Origin: an uncultured Hungatella sp.
Lineage (GTDB): Bacteria > Bacillota > Clostridia > Lachnospirales > Lachnospiraceae
Assembly: GCA_910579515.1 (NCBI GenBank)
Contig: CAJTUV010000014.1
Span: 12,504-76,503, forward strand
Direction: 5' to 3'
DNA: 64,000 nt
Each line of letters opens with the position of its first letter. Position 1 is the stretch's first letter. The notes under the pieces were generated by a model. It was not told where the DNA came from and did no database searches. It saw only the letters and a program-made list of their open reading frames with translations. Below are positions 44,215-53,117 of this stretch, piece by piece. The position numbers and the translations under genes are program-made.

Positions 44215-44745
44215 ATGGGATTTCTTTTATATCTCTCCAATTATGTGATTCCATTCACCATGTTCTACATCATTGGTTTTGCCATTCTGATGAAACGGCC
44301 GGTTTATGACGATTTTGTGGAGGGAGCAAAGTCTGGCATGAAAACGGTAGCAGGTATTCTTCCTACCTTGGTAGGTCTAATGGTAGGTGTGGGGGTCTTG
44401 CGGTCCTCTGGATTTTTAGACTTTCTGGCTGGACTGTTAGGACCAGTCACTCAAAAACTGGGGTTTCCGTCTCAGCTGCTGCCTGTGGCGTTGGTAAAGC
44501 TATTTTCTTCCAGCGCAGCCACAGGGCTGGCTTTGGATATTTTTAAAGAGTATGGACCAGACTCTAAAATGGGTATGATGACTTCCCTGATGCTTAGTTG
44601 TACAGAGACGGTGTTCTATACCATGAGTATCTATTTTCTCACTATAAAGGTGAAAAAAACCAGGTATACACTTCCCGGCGCTCTCCTCGCTACGCTGACA
44701 GGCATAGTTATGAGCGTTTTTTTAGCAAAATATTTGAATTGTTAA
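44215..44745 (+). CDS. spmB: Spore maturation protein B
   Basis: A 176-residue membrane protein of the Gate family. It matches Bacillus SpmB in KRPVYDDFVEGAKSGMKTVAGILPTLVGLMVGVGVLRSSGFLDFL, PSQLLPVALVKLFSSSAATGLALDIFKEYGPDS and SCTETVFYTMSIYF. It works with SpmA in spore core dehydration. The usual partner spmA lies 23 kb upstream at 20814. A FabT-like gene follows after 18 bases. Confidence 0.87.
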   Translation: MGFLLYLSNYVIPFTMFYIIGFAILMKRPVYDDFVEGAKSGMKTVAGILPTLVGLMVGVGVLRSSGFLDFLAGLLGPVTQKLGFPSQLLPVALVKLFSSSAATGLALDIFKEYGPDSKMGMMTSLMLSCTETVFYTMSIYFLTIKVKKTRYTLPGALLATLTGIVMSVFLAKYLNC

Positions 44746-44763
44746 GAAAACTATAAGGATTAA

Positions 44764-45282
44764 GTGGTTGCCAGAAAAAATGAAATCATGTATAATCGTT
44801 ACGAAACTTTGATGGATCGTCAGGTGAAAGGAAAGGCAGTGGATACTTACAGTACGCTAAATGAAGTGCTGGTAAACTTATTTCGTGATATTATGGATAT
44901 TGAGCAAAAGGCTATTGTTACACAAGAATTTCAGGATATCACCAATAATGATATGCACGTCATAGAGGCTATCGGCATAGGAGAACCCAAGAACATGTCG
45001 GCCATAGCCAAAGAACTGTCTGTGACAGTAGGGACTTTGACCATAGCCATGAACAGCCTTGTGAAAAAAGGATATGTGTTTCGGGAGCGGGGTAAAGAAG
45101 ATCGGCGCATCGTATACATTTCCCTGTCTCAGCGTGGAAAAGATGCATATGAACACCATGCCAGGTTCCATAAAGCCATGATTGACAGCGTTTCCGAAGA
45201 ACTGAGTCCCGAGGAACTAAAACTGTTAGTCGTTACTCTGACGAAGTTAAATAAATGGTTTCGTAATTGGCAAAAGAATTAA
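44764..45282 (+). CDS. fabT: MarR family regulator, FabT-like
   Basis: A 172-residue winged-helix regulator. The core reads NEVLVNLFRDIMDIEQKAI, DMHVIEAIG, MSAIAKELSVTVGTLTIAMNSLVKKGYVFRERGKEDRRIVYISLSQRGK and HARFHKAMI. This resembles streptococcal FabT over most of its length, including the VT-x-GT recognition helix and the RFHKAM segment. FabT represses fatty acid genes when bound to acyl-ACP. The fab operon at 10.4 kb has a matching palindrome in its promoter but no regulator of its own, so this protein is its likely repressor. The start is GTG at 44764 with AAGGA four bases upstream. The N-terminus is about 20 residues longer than usual. Confidence 0.78.
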   Translation: MVARKNEIMYNRYETLMDRQVKGKAVDTYSTLNEVLVNLFRDIMDIEQKAIVTQEFQDITNNDMHVIEAIGIGEPKNMSAIAKELSVTVGTLTIAMNSLVKKGYVFRERGKEDRRIVYISLSQRGKDAYEHHARFHKAMIDSVSEELSPEELKLLVVTLTKLNKWFRNWQKN

Positions 45283-45298
45283 GGAGGATTTGATAGTT

Positions 45299-45952
45299 AT
45301 GAAGAAAATGATTGCATGTGTTGTAGGGGCTATGATGGTGTTGTCATTGGCAGCATGTTCACCTACCAAAGTAAACCCAGACGATGTGGTTCTTGAAGGG
45401 AGCAAGACAGAAGGAGAGAGCAGTAAGGGCAGCCAGAGCTCCGATGACGTAGAGGCTATGGTAGACGAGATGATTAAGCAGCAGACAGAGATTGACGTAG
45501 AGGCCTTAAGAGCTGGGAATCCAGATGCGCCTACGCTGGATGCTGTAACTGTTTATTATAAGAAGGACAATGGCACCGGCTTAAGAAAGACCATGGTGGA
45601 TGTGGAAGAGGCTACGGCAGATGCCTTAGTTGCAAGCTTAATTGAATACGGAATTTTGGAAGAAGGAACTACTGTAAACTCCTTTGAAGTACAGGCAGGA
45701 GCGCAGGCCGGACCTGGCGTTGACCCATCTAAAGTGGGAAGTGGAGACAGCATTGGCACATTAGACCTGTCTAAGCTACAGCAGTTAGAGGGAAATGAGG
45801 AGAAACTTGTTCTTTATGGAATCGCCAATTCTTTTGCTGACAGCTTTGTATTGGACAAGCTGAAAATTCTGGTAAACGGACAGGAGTACTCAAGCAGCCT
45901 TCTTACAGATGGATATTTGTATCCGGTTGACGTTTATGAAAAACTGGATTAA
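45299..45952 (+). CDS. Putative GerMN-domain lipoprotein
   Basis: A 217-residue secreted lipoprotein with lipobox LAAC (Cys21). After a Ser/Glu-rich tether (about 30-65), residues about 82-215 resemble a GerMN domain: TLDAVTVYYKKDNGTGL, a helix with ADALVASLIEYGILEEGTTVNSFEV, and a C-terminal IANSFADSFVLDKLKILVNG. GerMN proteins act in sporulation or germination, which suits spmB nearby; the assignment is moderate. The ATG at 45299 has AAGGAGG 11 bases upstream; a TTG at 45290 is too close to that site. A strong terminator follows. Confidence 0.65.
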   Translation: MKKMIACVVGAMMVLSLAACSPTKVNPDDVVLEGSKTEGESSKGSQSSDDVEAMVDEMIKQQTEIDVEALRAGNPDAPTLDAVTVYYKKDNGTGLRKTMVDVEEATADALVASLIEYGILEEGTTVNSFEVQAGAQAGPGVDPSKVGSGDSIGTLDLSKLQQLEGNEEKLVLYGIANSFADSFVLDKLKILVNGQEYSSSLLTDGYLYPVDVYEKLD

Positions 45953-45998
45953 AACTAGAATGTTAAACACGCTTCTATAGGGTGACAGAAATTTTTAG

Positions 45999-46039
45999 GG
46001 CGTCTGCGAAATCATTTTGATTTTTCAGACGCCTTTTTT
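45999..46039. terminator. Rho-independent terminator
   Basis: GGCGTCTG (45999-46006) pairs with CAGACGCC (46026-46033), extended inside by GAAATCA/TGATTTTTC, then six T. It lies between the convergent GerMN-like and DUF885 genes. Confidence 0.9.
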
Positions 46040-46043
46040 AAAC

Positions 46044-47894
46044 TTATTTACAGGTGTTCAGCCAGGTTTTAAAATAGGGTTCAATCACAGTAAAAGGTGC
46101 AGGACCAATATCCAGAAGGAAGCGATGAAATTCTTTTAACTGGAATTTATCTTTCAAAACAGACTGAGCCATATCTCTCATCTTGATAATCTCCAGATAT
46201 CCCACATAGTAAGCCATATAATTGGACGGATCATTTTTCATGGCATGGTAGATAACTTCTACCACATCTGACTCCTGAATATCAAAAAATTGTTTCAGAT
46301 AATCCGCCACCTGTTCTTTTGTCCAGCCATAATAATTTATATTTAAATCCATCAATGCATGGATACCCAGTGTGGCAGAAGCATTTCGGGCTAATACCTT
46401 CCCAAGTTCAGGGGAAAGTCCGTTATTAATTGTATAACAATAGTTTTCTACATAAGTTGCCCATCCTTCGCTGTATCCTAGAAAGGAGAGAATCTTTCGG
46501 ATATTGGAATCACAGTGAGACAGAAAGTACACATTCTGATACAAATGACCGGGGATACCTTCATGAGCCAAGGTAGTAAATAAAGTCTGAGCTCCAGAAG
46601 AGCTTCCGGGATTGATATAGATGACACACTTATCATATAGATCCATAGGAGGAACCAAAAAGAATGCAGGGCTAAGTGACTGCTCTAATTCTTCAGGCAC
46701 ATATTTGGTCACATAACTGTATGGAACCACTTCAGGAAAATCTTTTTGCGTTTCTGCCTTTAAAGCTTCCAAGATAGCTTCTGGCTCAGTTTGTGAGAAC
46801 TCATATTGGATTAATTCCTGAGAAACTTCTGGCTTTTCTTTCAAAACCCTGGCGATTTCCAAAAGGTCACTGTCTATTTGGGCTTCAATAGCTTTTTGAA
46901 GTTCATCCATGGTAGCATAAGTGGTTCCGGTGGATGCTCTTACCAGGTACTCATAGTAGGCTTTTCCCTGTGGATCATAACTTAATCCCTGCTCATTGCT
47001 GCAGCTCCCCTTTAATTCTGCCAATCCCTGCAATAGCAGCTCATAAGCCGGAATAAAATGCTCGGTAACTGTTGTCAGATTTCGGGTTTTAAAATCTGCC
47101 CTTTCCTCGTCAGTTAATCCTTCCATGGCATCGATTCTTCGGTCAAAACCAGTAACCATAAGATTATGCTCCGGACTGAGGAGATATCCGCCGCATTCGG
47201 TGGTAATCTGATCAACACAGGAATCTGTCAGAAACAATCCTGCCTTTGCCTTCTCCTTTTCAAAATCCAGAATTTGCTGATAATAGGAGTCTATATCTGA
47301 GAGAAGAGACAAATAATCTTCTACATCTCCTTTCTCATAGAAAACAAATTCTGTCAAAAGCATAGGAAGCTGAGCCTGAATGCCGGTACTTGGAGAGAGA
47401 GGCTGGTAATATAGCTCCAGTCCCTGTCCAGACAATTCATATTCCAGAGATTTTTCAAGGATTCGATAAGTCAGTTTCTGGTGATCGGCCAGATAGTCTA
47501 ACTCGATTCCTGCCAACGTATTTCTTAAATCATCTTGTTCTTTTGCCGTTTCCTGCATTTTTTCTAAAGAGAAAGTTCCAAAGGTCTTTGGATAATCTTT
47601 GATCCCATAGCTCTCTGGGTTCATGAGGCAATAGTGAAGGGTGAGATAAGAGTCTGCAACCTCCTCTTCAAAAAGGCGCTGGCACAGTTCATCAAAAGCC
47701 TCCTGAGCCGTTTCTGATTTCTGACGGTATTCTTCATCGGAAACTGCAGCACTTGTCTCTCTGACAGAGAGAGTTTCGTCTGAGGACTGGGAAGGAGCTG
47801 TGCTGACGGGGCTGCGTATACATCCACACAAGAGGCAGATACTAAGTAAAATAGGGATAAGAATCCGACACCGTGTCTGACCATGGATTTTCAT
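46044..47894 (-). CDS. DUF885 lipoprotein, predicted zinc carboxypeptidase
   Basis: A 616-residue lipoprotein (lipobox LCGC, Cys25) with a DUF885 domain over most of its length. The metal motif HEGIPGH lies in TLAHEGIPGHLYQN, and GYSEGWATYVENY probably supplies the third ligand. Also seen are YINPG and ARNASATLGIHALMDLNINYYGWTKEQVADYL. Family members are thought to be metallopeptidases acting outside the membrane; the substrate is unknown. It has its own promoter and is flanked by a terminator. Confidence 0.83.
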   Translation of the reverse strand: MKIHGQTRCRILIPILLSICLLCGCIRSPVSTAPSQSSDETLSVRETSAAVSDEEYRQKSETAQEAFDELCQRLFEEEVADSYLTLHYCLMNPESYGIKDYPKTFGTFSLEKMQETAKEQDDLRNTLAGIELDYLADHQKLTYRILEKSLEYELSGQGLELYYQPLSPSTGIQAQLPMLLTEFVFYEKGDVEDYLSLLSDIDSYYQQILDFEKEKAKAGLFLTDSCVDQITTECGGYLLSPEHNLMVTGFDRRIDAMEGLTDEERADFKTRNLTTVTEHFIPAYELLLQGLAELKGSCSNEQGLSYDPQGKAYYEYLVRASTGTTYATMDELQKAIEAQIDSDLLEIARVLKEKPEVSQELIQYEFSQTEPEAILEALKAETQKDFPEVVPYSYVTKYVPEELEQSLSPAFFLVPPMDLYDKCVIYINPGSSSGAQTLFTTLAHEGIPGHLYQNVYFLSHCDSNIRKILSFLGYSEGWATYVENYCYTINNGLSPELGKVLARNASATLGIHALMDLNINYYGWTKEQVADYLKQFFDIQESDVVEVIYHAMKNDPSNYMAYYVGYLEIIKMRDMAQSVLKDKFQLKEFHRFLLDIGPAPFTVIEPYFKTWLNTCK

Positions 47895-47937
47895 GTCAAG
47901 TTACCTCCATTCTATAGGGTGACTATTCTATGTAGAT

Positions 47938-47966
47938 AGTATAAAGTATATTTCTTGACTTTACAA
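47938..47966 (-). promoter_or_regulatory. Promoter of the DUF885 gene
   Basis: On the minus strand TTGTAA (47966-47961), 17 bases, TATACT (47943-47938). Confidence 0.5.
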
Positions 47967-47980
47967 CTCATGAAAAAAGA

Positions 47981-48009
47981 TTGACGAAAACATAGGAAAC
48001 CGTTACACT
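47981..48009 (+). promoter_or_regulatory. Promoter of metG
   Basis: TTGACG (47981-47986), 17 bases, TACACT (48004-48009). The remaining 33-base leader is too short for a T-box. Confidence 0.55.
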
Positions 48010-48042
48010 AAGTACAGATTATTTTTCAGGAGGGATAGGAAA

Positions 48043-50001
48043 ATGTGTGATAAATGTAAAAAACCATATTATATAACCACAGCCATTGCCTATACGTCAG
48101 GGAAACCTCATATTGGCAATACGTATGAAATTGTTCTGGCAGACAGTATTGCCAGATATAAGAGAGCTCAGGGATATGATGTGCGTTTTCAGACGGGAAC
48201 AGACGAGCATGGTCAAAAGATTGAGCTGAAAGCTCAGGAAGCAGGCGTAACACCAAAAGCATATGTGGATCAAATAGCAGCCAAGGTAAAAGACATATGG
48301 GATTTGATGAATACCTCCTATGACAAGTTCATTCGTACAACAGACAAAGACCATGAGACCCAGGTTCAGAAGATTTTTAAAAAGCTATATGAGAAAGGAG
48401 ACATTTATAAAGGATACTATGAAGGTTTGTATTGCACGCCTTGCGAGTCCTTTTTTACAGAATCTCAATTAGTAAACGGCAAATGCCCTGACTGCGGTGG
48501 AGAGGTGCAGCCAGCCAAAGAAGAGGCATACTTCTTTAAAATGAGTAAATATGCGGACAGGCTGATACAGCATATAAACGAGCATCCAGAGTTTATCCAG
48601 CCTGTATCCAGAAAAAATGAAATGATGAATAATTTCCTTCTTCCGGGCCTTCAGGATTTGTGCGTGTCCAGAACTTCCTTCACCTGGGGAGTTCCTGTAG
48701 ACTTTGACCCAAAGCATGTGACTTATGTGTGGCTGGATGCTTTGACTAACTATATTACTGGCTTAGGATATGACTGTGATGGGGACAGCGACCAGATGTT
48801 TGAAACATACTGGCCTGCAGATTTGCATTTGATTGGAAAAGATATCATCCGCTTTCACACCATTTATTGGCCGATCTTCTTGATGGCTCTTGATCTTCCT
48901 CTGCCAAAGCAGGTGTTTGGACATCCCTGGCTGTTACAAGGCGATGGAAAAATGAGCAAGTCTAAGGGAAACGTGCTCTATGCCGACACCTTGGTAGATT
49001 TTTTTGGAGTGGATGCAGTCCGCTATTTTGTGCTTCATGAGATGCCTTTTGACAATGACGGTATTATTTCCTGGGAACTGATGGTGGAGCGGGCCAATTC
49101 GGATTTGGCTAATATTTTAGGCAATTTAGTAAACCGCACTATCTCCATGTCCAACAAATATTTTGGCGGAGTGGTAACCAACGCCCAAGTGTATGAGGCT
49201 GTGGATGAGGACTTAAAATCTGTGGTTCTGGGAGAAGTTAAGAAAGTCGATGAGAAGATGGAGCAGCTTCGGGTGGCCGACGCCATGACAGAGATTTTTA
49301 ACATTTTCCGTCGAAGCAACAAATATATTGACGAGACGACGCCCTGGTCTTTGGCGAAAGAAGAAGACAAAAAAGATCGTCTTGCTACAGTGCTCTATCA
49401 TCTGACAGAGGCAATTACCATTGGCGCTTCCTTACTGGAACCGTTCATGCCTGAGACTTCCCAGAAAATCTTGTCTCAAATTCATGCAGAGAAACGAAAA
49501 CTGGGTCAGATGGATACGTTCGGTCTTTATCCCAGTGGCAATCAGGTGACAGACAAGCCTCAGATTTTGTTTGCACGTATGGACATCAAAGAGGTGATGG
49601 AGAAAGTAGAGGCTATGGAGAATGCTCAAAAGACCCCAGAAGCTTTAGAGGAAGGGATAGAGATAGAAGCAAAACCAGAGATTACGTATGACGACTTTGC
49701 AAAACTGCAATTTCAGGTAGGAGAGATTATCGCCTGTGAAGCAGTGCCAAAGTCGAAAAAATTGTTATGCTCTCAGGTAAAAATTGGCAGTCAGGTGAGG
49801 CAGATTGTCAGCGGCATTAAAGCATATTACTCGCCAGAAGAGATGGTAGGAAAAAAGGTTATGGTGGTTGTGAATCTGAAGCCAGCCAAGTTGGCAGGAG
49901 TGATGTCCGAGGGGATGCTTTTGTGCGCAGAGGATGCAGACGGTAATTTAGCTCTGATGACGCCGGAAAAGAATATGCCGTCAGGAGCAGAGATTTGTTG
50001 A
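48043..50001 (+). CDS. metG: Methionyl-tRNA synthetase
   Basis: Class I synthetase of 652 residues charging tRNA-Met. The HIGH-type motif is GKPHIGNTY (about 19-27), the zinc knuckle is CTPCESFFTESQLVNGKCPDC, and the KMSKS motif is DGKMSKSKGN. A C-terminal Trbp111-like tRNA-binding domain (about 548-652: FAKLQFQVGEIIACEAVPKSKKLL, SGIKAYYSPEEMVGKKVMVVVNLKP) allows dimerisation. AGGAGGGATAGG precedes the ATG. It heads a unit with traX, tatD and rsmA. Confidence 0.96.
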   Translation: MCDKCKKPYYITTAIAYTSGKPHIGNTYEIVLADSIARYKRAQGYDVRFQTGTDEHGQKIELKAQEAGVTPKAYVDQIAAKVKDIWDLMNTSYDKFIRTTDKDHETQVQKIFKKLYEKGDIYKGYYEGLYCTPCESFFTESQLVNGKCPDCGGEVQPAKEEAYFFKMSKYADRLIQHINEHPEFIQPVSRKNEMMNNFLLPGLQDLCVSRTSFTWGVPVDFDPKHVTYVWLDALTNYITGLGYDCDGDSDQMFETYWPADLHLIGKDIIRFHTIYWPIFLMALDLPLPKQVFGHPWLLQGDGKMSKSKGNVLYADTLVDFFGVDAVRYFVLHEMPFDNDGIISWELMVERANSDLANILGNLVNRTISMSNKYFGGVVTNAQVYEAVDEDLKSVVLGEVKKVDEKMEQLRVADAMTEIFNIFRRSNKYIDETTPWSLAKEEDKKDRLATVLYHLTEAITIGASLLEPFMPETSQKILSQIHAEKRKLGQMDTFGLYPSGNQVTDKPQILFARMDIKEVMEKVEAMENAQKTPEALEEGIEIEAKPEITYDDFAKLQFQVGEIIACEAVPKSKKLLCSQVKIGSQVRQIVSGIKAYYSPEEMVGKKVMVVVNLKPAKLAGVMSEGMLLCAEDADGNLALMTPEKNMPSGAEIC

Positions 50002-50657
50002 GAGAACAGACCAGAGGATTGAGCAGTAATGCATTAAAGCTTATCGCCCTTCTTACTATGTTTCTGGATCATATTGGAGCTGTTTTGATTGACTCTGGAT
50101 GGATGAATCAGGTGCTGCGCATGGTCGGAAGGGTATCGTTTCCTATTTTTGCCTTCCTTTTAGTGGAGGGATTTCTGCATACCCGAGATGTAAAGCGCTA
50201 TGGTTTACGGCTGTTAGCATTTGGCTTTCTGTCAGAAATTCCTTTTGACCTGGCTCTTTTTCATACTCCTTTTGAAATGAGCCATCAGAATGTCTTTTTT
50301 ACCTTATTTTTGGGGCTGCTTGCTCTGGAAGGGTGTCGAAGATATGAAGATGACGCATCTTTGTGGAAACGGGCCGCAGTATTAGTTGTCTGCGGCTTTG
50401 CCGCCATAATCTTAAGAACAGACTATGAGGCGTTTGGTGTTATTTTTATTGTTTTGCTGTATATGACAAGACAAAGTCCCAGGCTGCAGACCATCATGGG
50501 ATCTTTGGCTCTTGTTTGGGAATTGCCTGCAGTTTTTGCTTTTATCCCAATTCGGATGTACAATGGAACAAGAGGAACCTTGCCTCTGAAATATATCTTT
50601 TATATTTGCTATCCTCTGCATCTGTTTTTGCTGTGGGGAATATGGAGGCTACTATGA
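49995..50657 (+). CDS. TraX-like membrane protein
   Basis: A 220-residue membrane protein with about seven predicted segments in the TraX family, named for the F-pilin N-acetyltransferase. Typical motifs are LKLIALLTMFLDHIGAVL, RMVGRVSFPIFAFLLVEGFLHTRDVKRYGLRLLAFGFLSEIPFDLAL, HQNVFFTLFLGL and YICYPLHLFLLW. It probably acylates some envelope component; there is no conjugation machinery here. The start is TTG at 49995 with AGGAG seven bases upstream, overlapping the metG end by 7 bases. Its stop overlaps the tatD start. Confidence 0.82.
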   Translation: MLREQTRGLSSNALKLIALLTMFLDHIGAVLIDSGWMNQVLRMVGRVSFPIFAFLLVEGFLHTRDVKRYGLRLLAFGFLSEIPFDLALFHTPFEMSHQNVFFTLFLGLLALEGCRRYEDDASLWKRAAVLVVCGFAAIILRTDYEAFGVIFIVLLYMTRQSPRLQTIMGSLALVWELPAVFAFIPIRMYNGTRGTLPLKYIFYICYPLHLFLLWGIWRLL

Positions 50658-51424
50658 TAATTGATACTCATACTCATTATGATGATGAGGCTTTTGACGA
50701 GGACAGGGACGCTCTTTTGTCCAGTTTGAAAGAACAAGGAATTGAGATGGCAGTGAATATAGGGGCGAACATCGAAAGAACCAAGAAGACATTGGATCTC
50801 ACAGAATCATATCCTTTTCTGTATGGCGCTGTCGGCGTTCATCCAAGTGAAACAGAAGAATTAAATGAAAGTCTGATGGACTGGCTGGAGGAAGCTGCAA
50901 AAAAACCTAAGGTGGTGGCAATCGGTGAGATTGGACTGGACTATCACTGGGAGGAGCCAGAACGAGAGGTTCAGAAGTACTGGTTTATCCGTCAACTGAG
51001 TCTGGCAAGAAAAGCAGGACTTCCTGTCGTTATCCACAGCCGTGATGCGGCGAAGGATACTTTAGACATTATGAAGGAACATAAATCATGGGAAATCGGA
51101 GGAGTGATTCACTGCTTCTCTTATGGTCTGGAGTTGGCAAAAGAGTATCTGGATATGGGCTTTTATCTTGGCATAGGAGGCGTTGTAACGTTTGCCAACG
51201 CAAAAAAATTAAAAGAAGTGGTAAGCTATATGCCTTTGGACCGGATTGTCCTGGAAACAGACTGTCCTTACCTTTCTCCGGTTCCTTTTAGGGGAAAGCG
51301 GAATTCTTCTCTGAATCTTCCCTATGTGGCAGAGGCGATCAGCCAGCTAAAAGGTATCACAAAGGAGAAGGTCATAGAGATTACAAACGAGAACGCAAGA
51401 AAATTATATAGGCTTGGACAGTAA
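50654..51424 (+). CDS. tatD: TatD family hydrolase
   Basis: A 256-residue TIM-barrel metal-dependent DNase/hydrolase. Metal ligands lie in IIDTHTHYDD (N-terminus), AIGEIGLDYHW, PVVIHSRDA, VIHCFS and ETDCPYLSPVPFRGKRN. It may act in DNA repair or RNA 3'-end quality control. The ATG at 50654 overlaps the traX stop (ATGA) and has GGAGG five bases upstream. The order metG-tatD-rsmA is classic in Firmicutes. Confidence 0.92.
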   Translation: MIIDTHTHYDDEAFDEDRDALLSSLKEQGIEMAVNIGANIERTKKTLDLTESYPFLYGAVGVHPSETEELNESLMDWLEEAAKKPKVVAIGEIGLDYHWEEPEREVQKYWFIRQLSLARKAGLPVVIHSRDAAKDTLDIMKEHKSWEIGGVIHCFSYGLELAKEYLDMGFYLGIGGVVTFANAKKLKEVVSYMPLDRIVLETDCPYLSPVPFRGKRNSSLNLPYVAEAISQLKGITKEKVIEITNENARKLYRLGQ

Positions 51425-51442
51425 AGCGGAAAGGGTGATGCT

Positions 51443-52348
51443 ATGGCGACTTTAGGAACGCCTCAAAATACCATTGAAGTGCTCCAAAAATATCAGTTTG
51501 CATTTCAGAAAAAATATGGTCAGAATTTTTTAATTGACACTCATGTCTTGGAGAAGATTATTCAAGCAGCAGAGATTACAAAAGAGGATTTTGTTCTGGA
51601 GATTGGCCCGGGTATAGGGACTATGACTCAGTATCTGGCAGAGAATGCCAGGCATGTGGTGGCTGTAGAAATTGACGCCAACTTAATTTCCATTTTACAG
51701 GAAACGTTGGCGTCATATGAGAACGTAAGTATCATCAATCAGGACATTTTAAAAATGGATTTAAACTCCTTAGTTCAGGAATATAATGATGGAAAGCCTG
51801 TAAAGGTCGTGGCAAATCTTCCATATTATATCACCACGCCGATCATCATGGGACTATTAGAAGAACATGTTCCGATAGACAATATCACGGTTATGGTTCA
51901 AAAGGAAGTTGCGGATCGGATGCAGGTTGGACCTGGAACCAAGGATTATGGAGCTTTGTCTTTGGCAGTTCAGTATTATGCAAAGCCCTACATTGTGGCA
52001 AACGTTCCACCTAACTGTTTTATTCCAAGACCTAAGGTGGGGTCTTCTGTGATTCGACTGACCAGATATCAAATTCCGCCGGTTCAGGTACAAGACCCAA
52101 AGCTGATGTTCAAACTGATTCGCGCTTCGTTTAATCAAAGGCGAAAAACTCTGCAAAACGGTCTAAACAATTCACCAGAGATTCCTTTTTCCAAGGAGAT
52201 GATTCAGGATGCGATTGAAAGCCTTGGTCTTTTGCCTGCAGTGCGGGGAGAGGCTCTGAGTCTGGAACAGTTTGCCGGCCTTGCCAACTATTTTTCAGAA
52301 AATTTTGATAAAGCGGCTTCGTCAGCCACTACCACAACGTCTTTGTGA
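51443..52348 (+). CDS. rsmA: 16S rRNA (adenine1518/1519-N6)-dimethyltransferase
   Basis: A 301-residue KsgA methylase that dimethylates A1518 and A1519 in helix 45. Motifs are KKYGQNFLIDTHVLEKI, LEIGPGIGTMTQYLA (SAM motif I), NLPYYITTPIIM (motif IV) and FIPRPKVGSSVIRL. The usual end (LEQFAGLANYF) is followed by about 16 extra residues (SENFDKAASSATTTTSL). That tail lies entirely over the 3' end of nagB on the other strand; the two genes overlap tail to tail by 61 bases. Confidence 0.94.
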   Translation: MATLGTPQNTIEVLQKYQFAFQKKYGQNFLIDTHVLEKIIQAAEITKEDFVLEIGPGIGTMTQYLAENARHVVAVEIDANLISILQETLASYENVSIINQDILKMDLNSLVQEYNDGKPVKVVANLPYYITTPIIMGLLEEHVPIDNITVMVQKEVADRMQVGPGTKDYGALSLAVQYYAKPYIVANVPPNCFIPRPKVGSSVIRLTRYQIPPVQVQDPKLMFKLIRASFNQRRKTLQNGLNNSPEIPFSKEMIQDAIESLGLLPAVRGEALSLEQFAGLANYFSENFDKAASSATTTTSL

Positions 52349-53022
52349 AGCTGTAAAACAGAGGCTGGCACATGGGGAGTGATAGGACCGCACAGGGACT
52401 GATATAAAATATCTGCCTTGTCTTCTCCACTTACAATTAAAAGAATTTTTCTGGCCTGCATAATGGTTCCTATGCCCATGGTGTAGGCCTGTTTTGGAAC
52501 ATCTTCTGCCTTCTCAAAAAAGCGTTTGTTAGCTTCAATGGTGCTGGGGGTTAAATCCACGCAGTGAGTAATTTGATCAAAGCTTTCTGAAGGCTCGTTG
52601 AAACCAATGTGCCCATTATGGCCAAGTCCTAAAAGCTGTAGGTCCACACCGCCTAAATCTGAAATCACTTTTTCATAACGAAGGCATTCTTTTTTAGAAT
52701 CCGGCTCCATACCGTTGGGGATATTCGTGTTTTCCAGATGGATATTTACATGCTTGAACAGATGGTGATTCATAAAATAATAGTAACTTTGATCATTATC
52801 TTTTGTCAGTCCCCGATATTCGTCTAAGTTTGCGGACTTTACTTCTTTAAAGTCTAAATCTCCGTTCTGATATTTCTCCACAAGCTGTTCATAGGTTCCG
52901 ATAGGAGTGGAACCAGTTGCCAAGCCTAACACACAGTCTGGTTTCATCATCACCTGAGCGGCAATAAGATTCGCCGCTTTCCGGCTTAAGTCTTTGTAAT
53001 CCAATGCTCTGTAAAGTTTCAT
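52288..53022 (-). CDS. nagB: Glucosamine-6-phosphate deaminase
   Basis: Converts glucosamine 6-phosphate to fructose 6-phosphate and ammonia. 244 residues, with LGLATGSTPIGTYEQLVEKYQNGDLDF, SANLDEYRGL (catalytic Asp) and LGLGHNGHIGFNEPSESF. The N-terminus matches NagB. No nagA is next to it. Its promoter on the minus strand lies at 53050-53078. The 3' end runs into the rsmA coding region. Confidence 0.94.
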   Translation of the reverse strand: MKLYRALDYKDLSRKAANLIAAQVMMKPDCVLGLATGSTPIGTYEQLVEKYQNGDLDFKEVKSANLDEYRGLTKDNDQSYYYFMNHHLFKHVNIHLENTNIPNGMEPDSKKECLRYEKVISDLGGVDLQLLGLGHNGHIGFNEPSESFDQITHCVDLTPSTIEANKRFFEKAEDVPKQAYTMGIGTIMQARKILLIVSGEDKADILYQSLCGPITPHVPASVLQLHKDVVVVADEAALSKFSEK

Positions 53023-53049
53023 GTTGCACCTCCAAGAATTAGTGAGAAT

Positions 53050-53078
53050 ATTTTACCATTTTTTTGGCATACTTTCAA
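53050..53078 (-). promoter_or_regulatory. Promoter of nagB
   Basis: On the minus strand TTGAAA (53078-53073), 17 bases, TAAAAT (53055-53050). Confidence 0.5.
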
Positions 53079-53117
53079 CGGGTAACAACATAAGATATAT
53101 ATCGAAGGGGTGATAGT

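Noticed and set aside
47895..48042. T-box leader for metG
   Set aside because: The gap is only 148 bases, shared with a divergent promoter, and no T-box sequence (AGGGTGGNACCGCG) or specifier stem is present.
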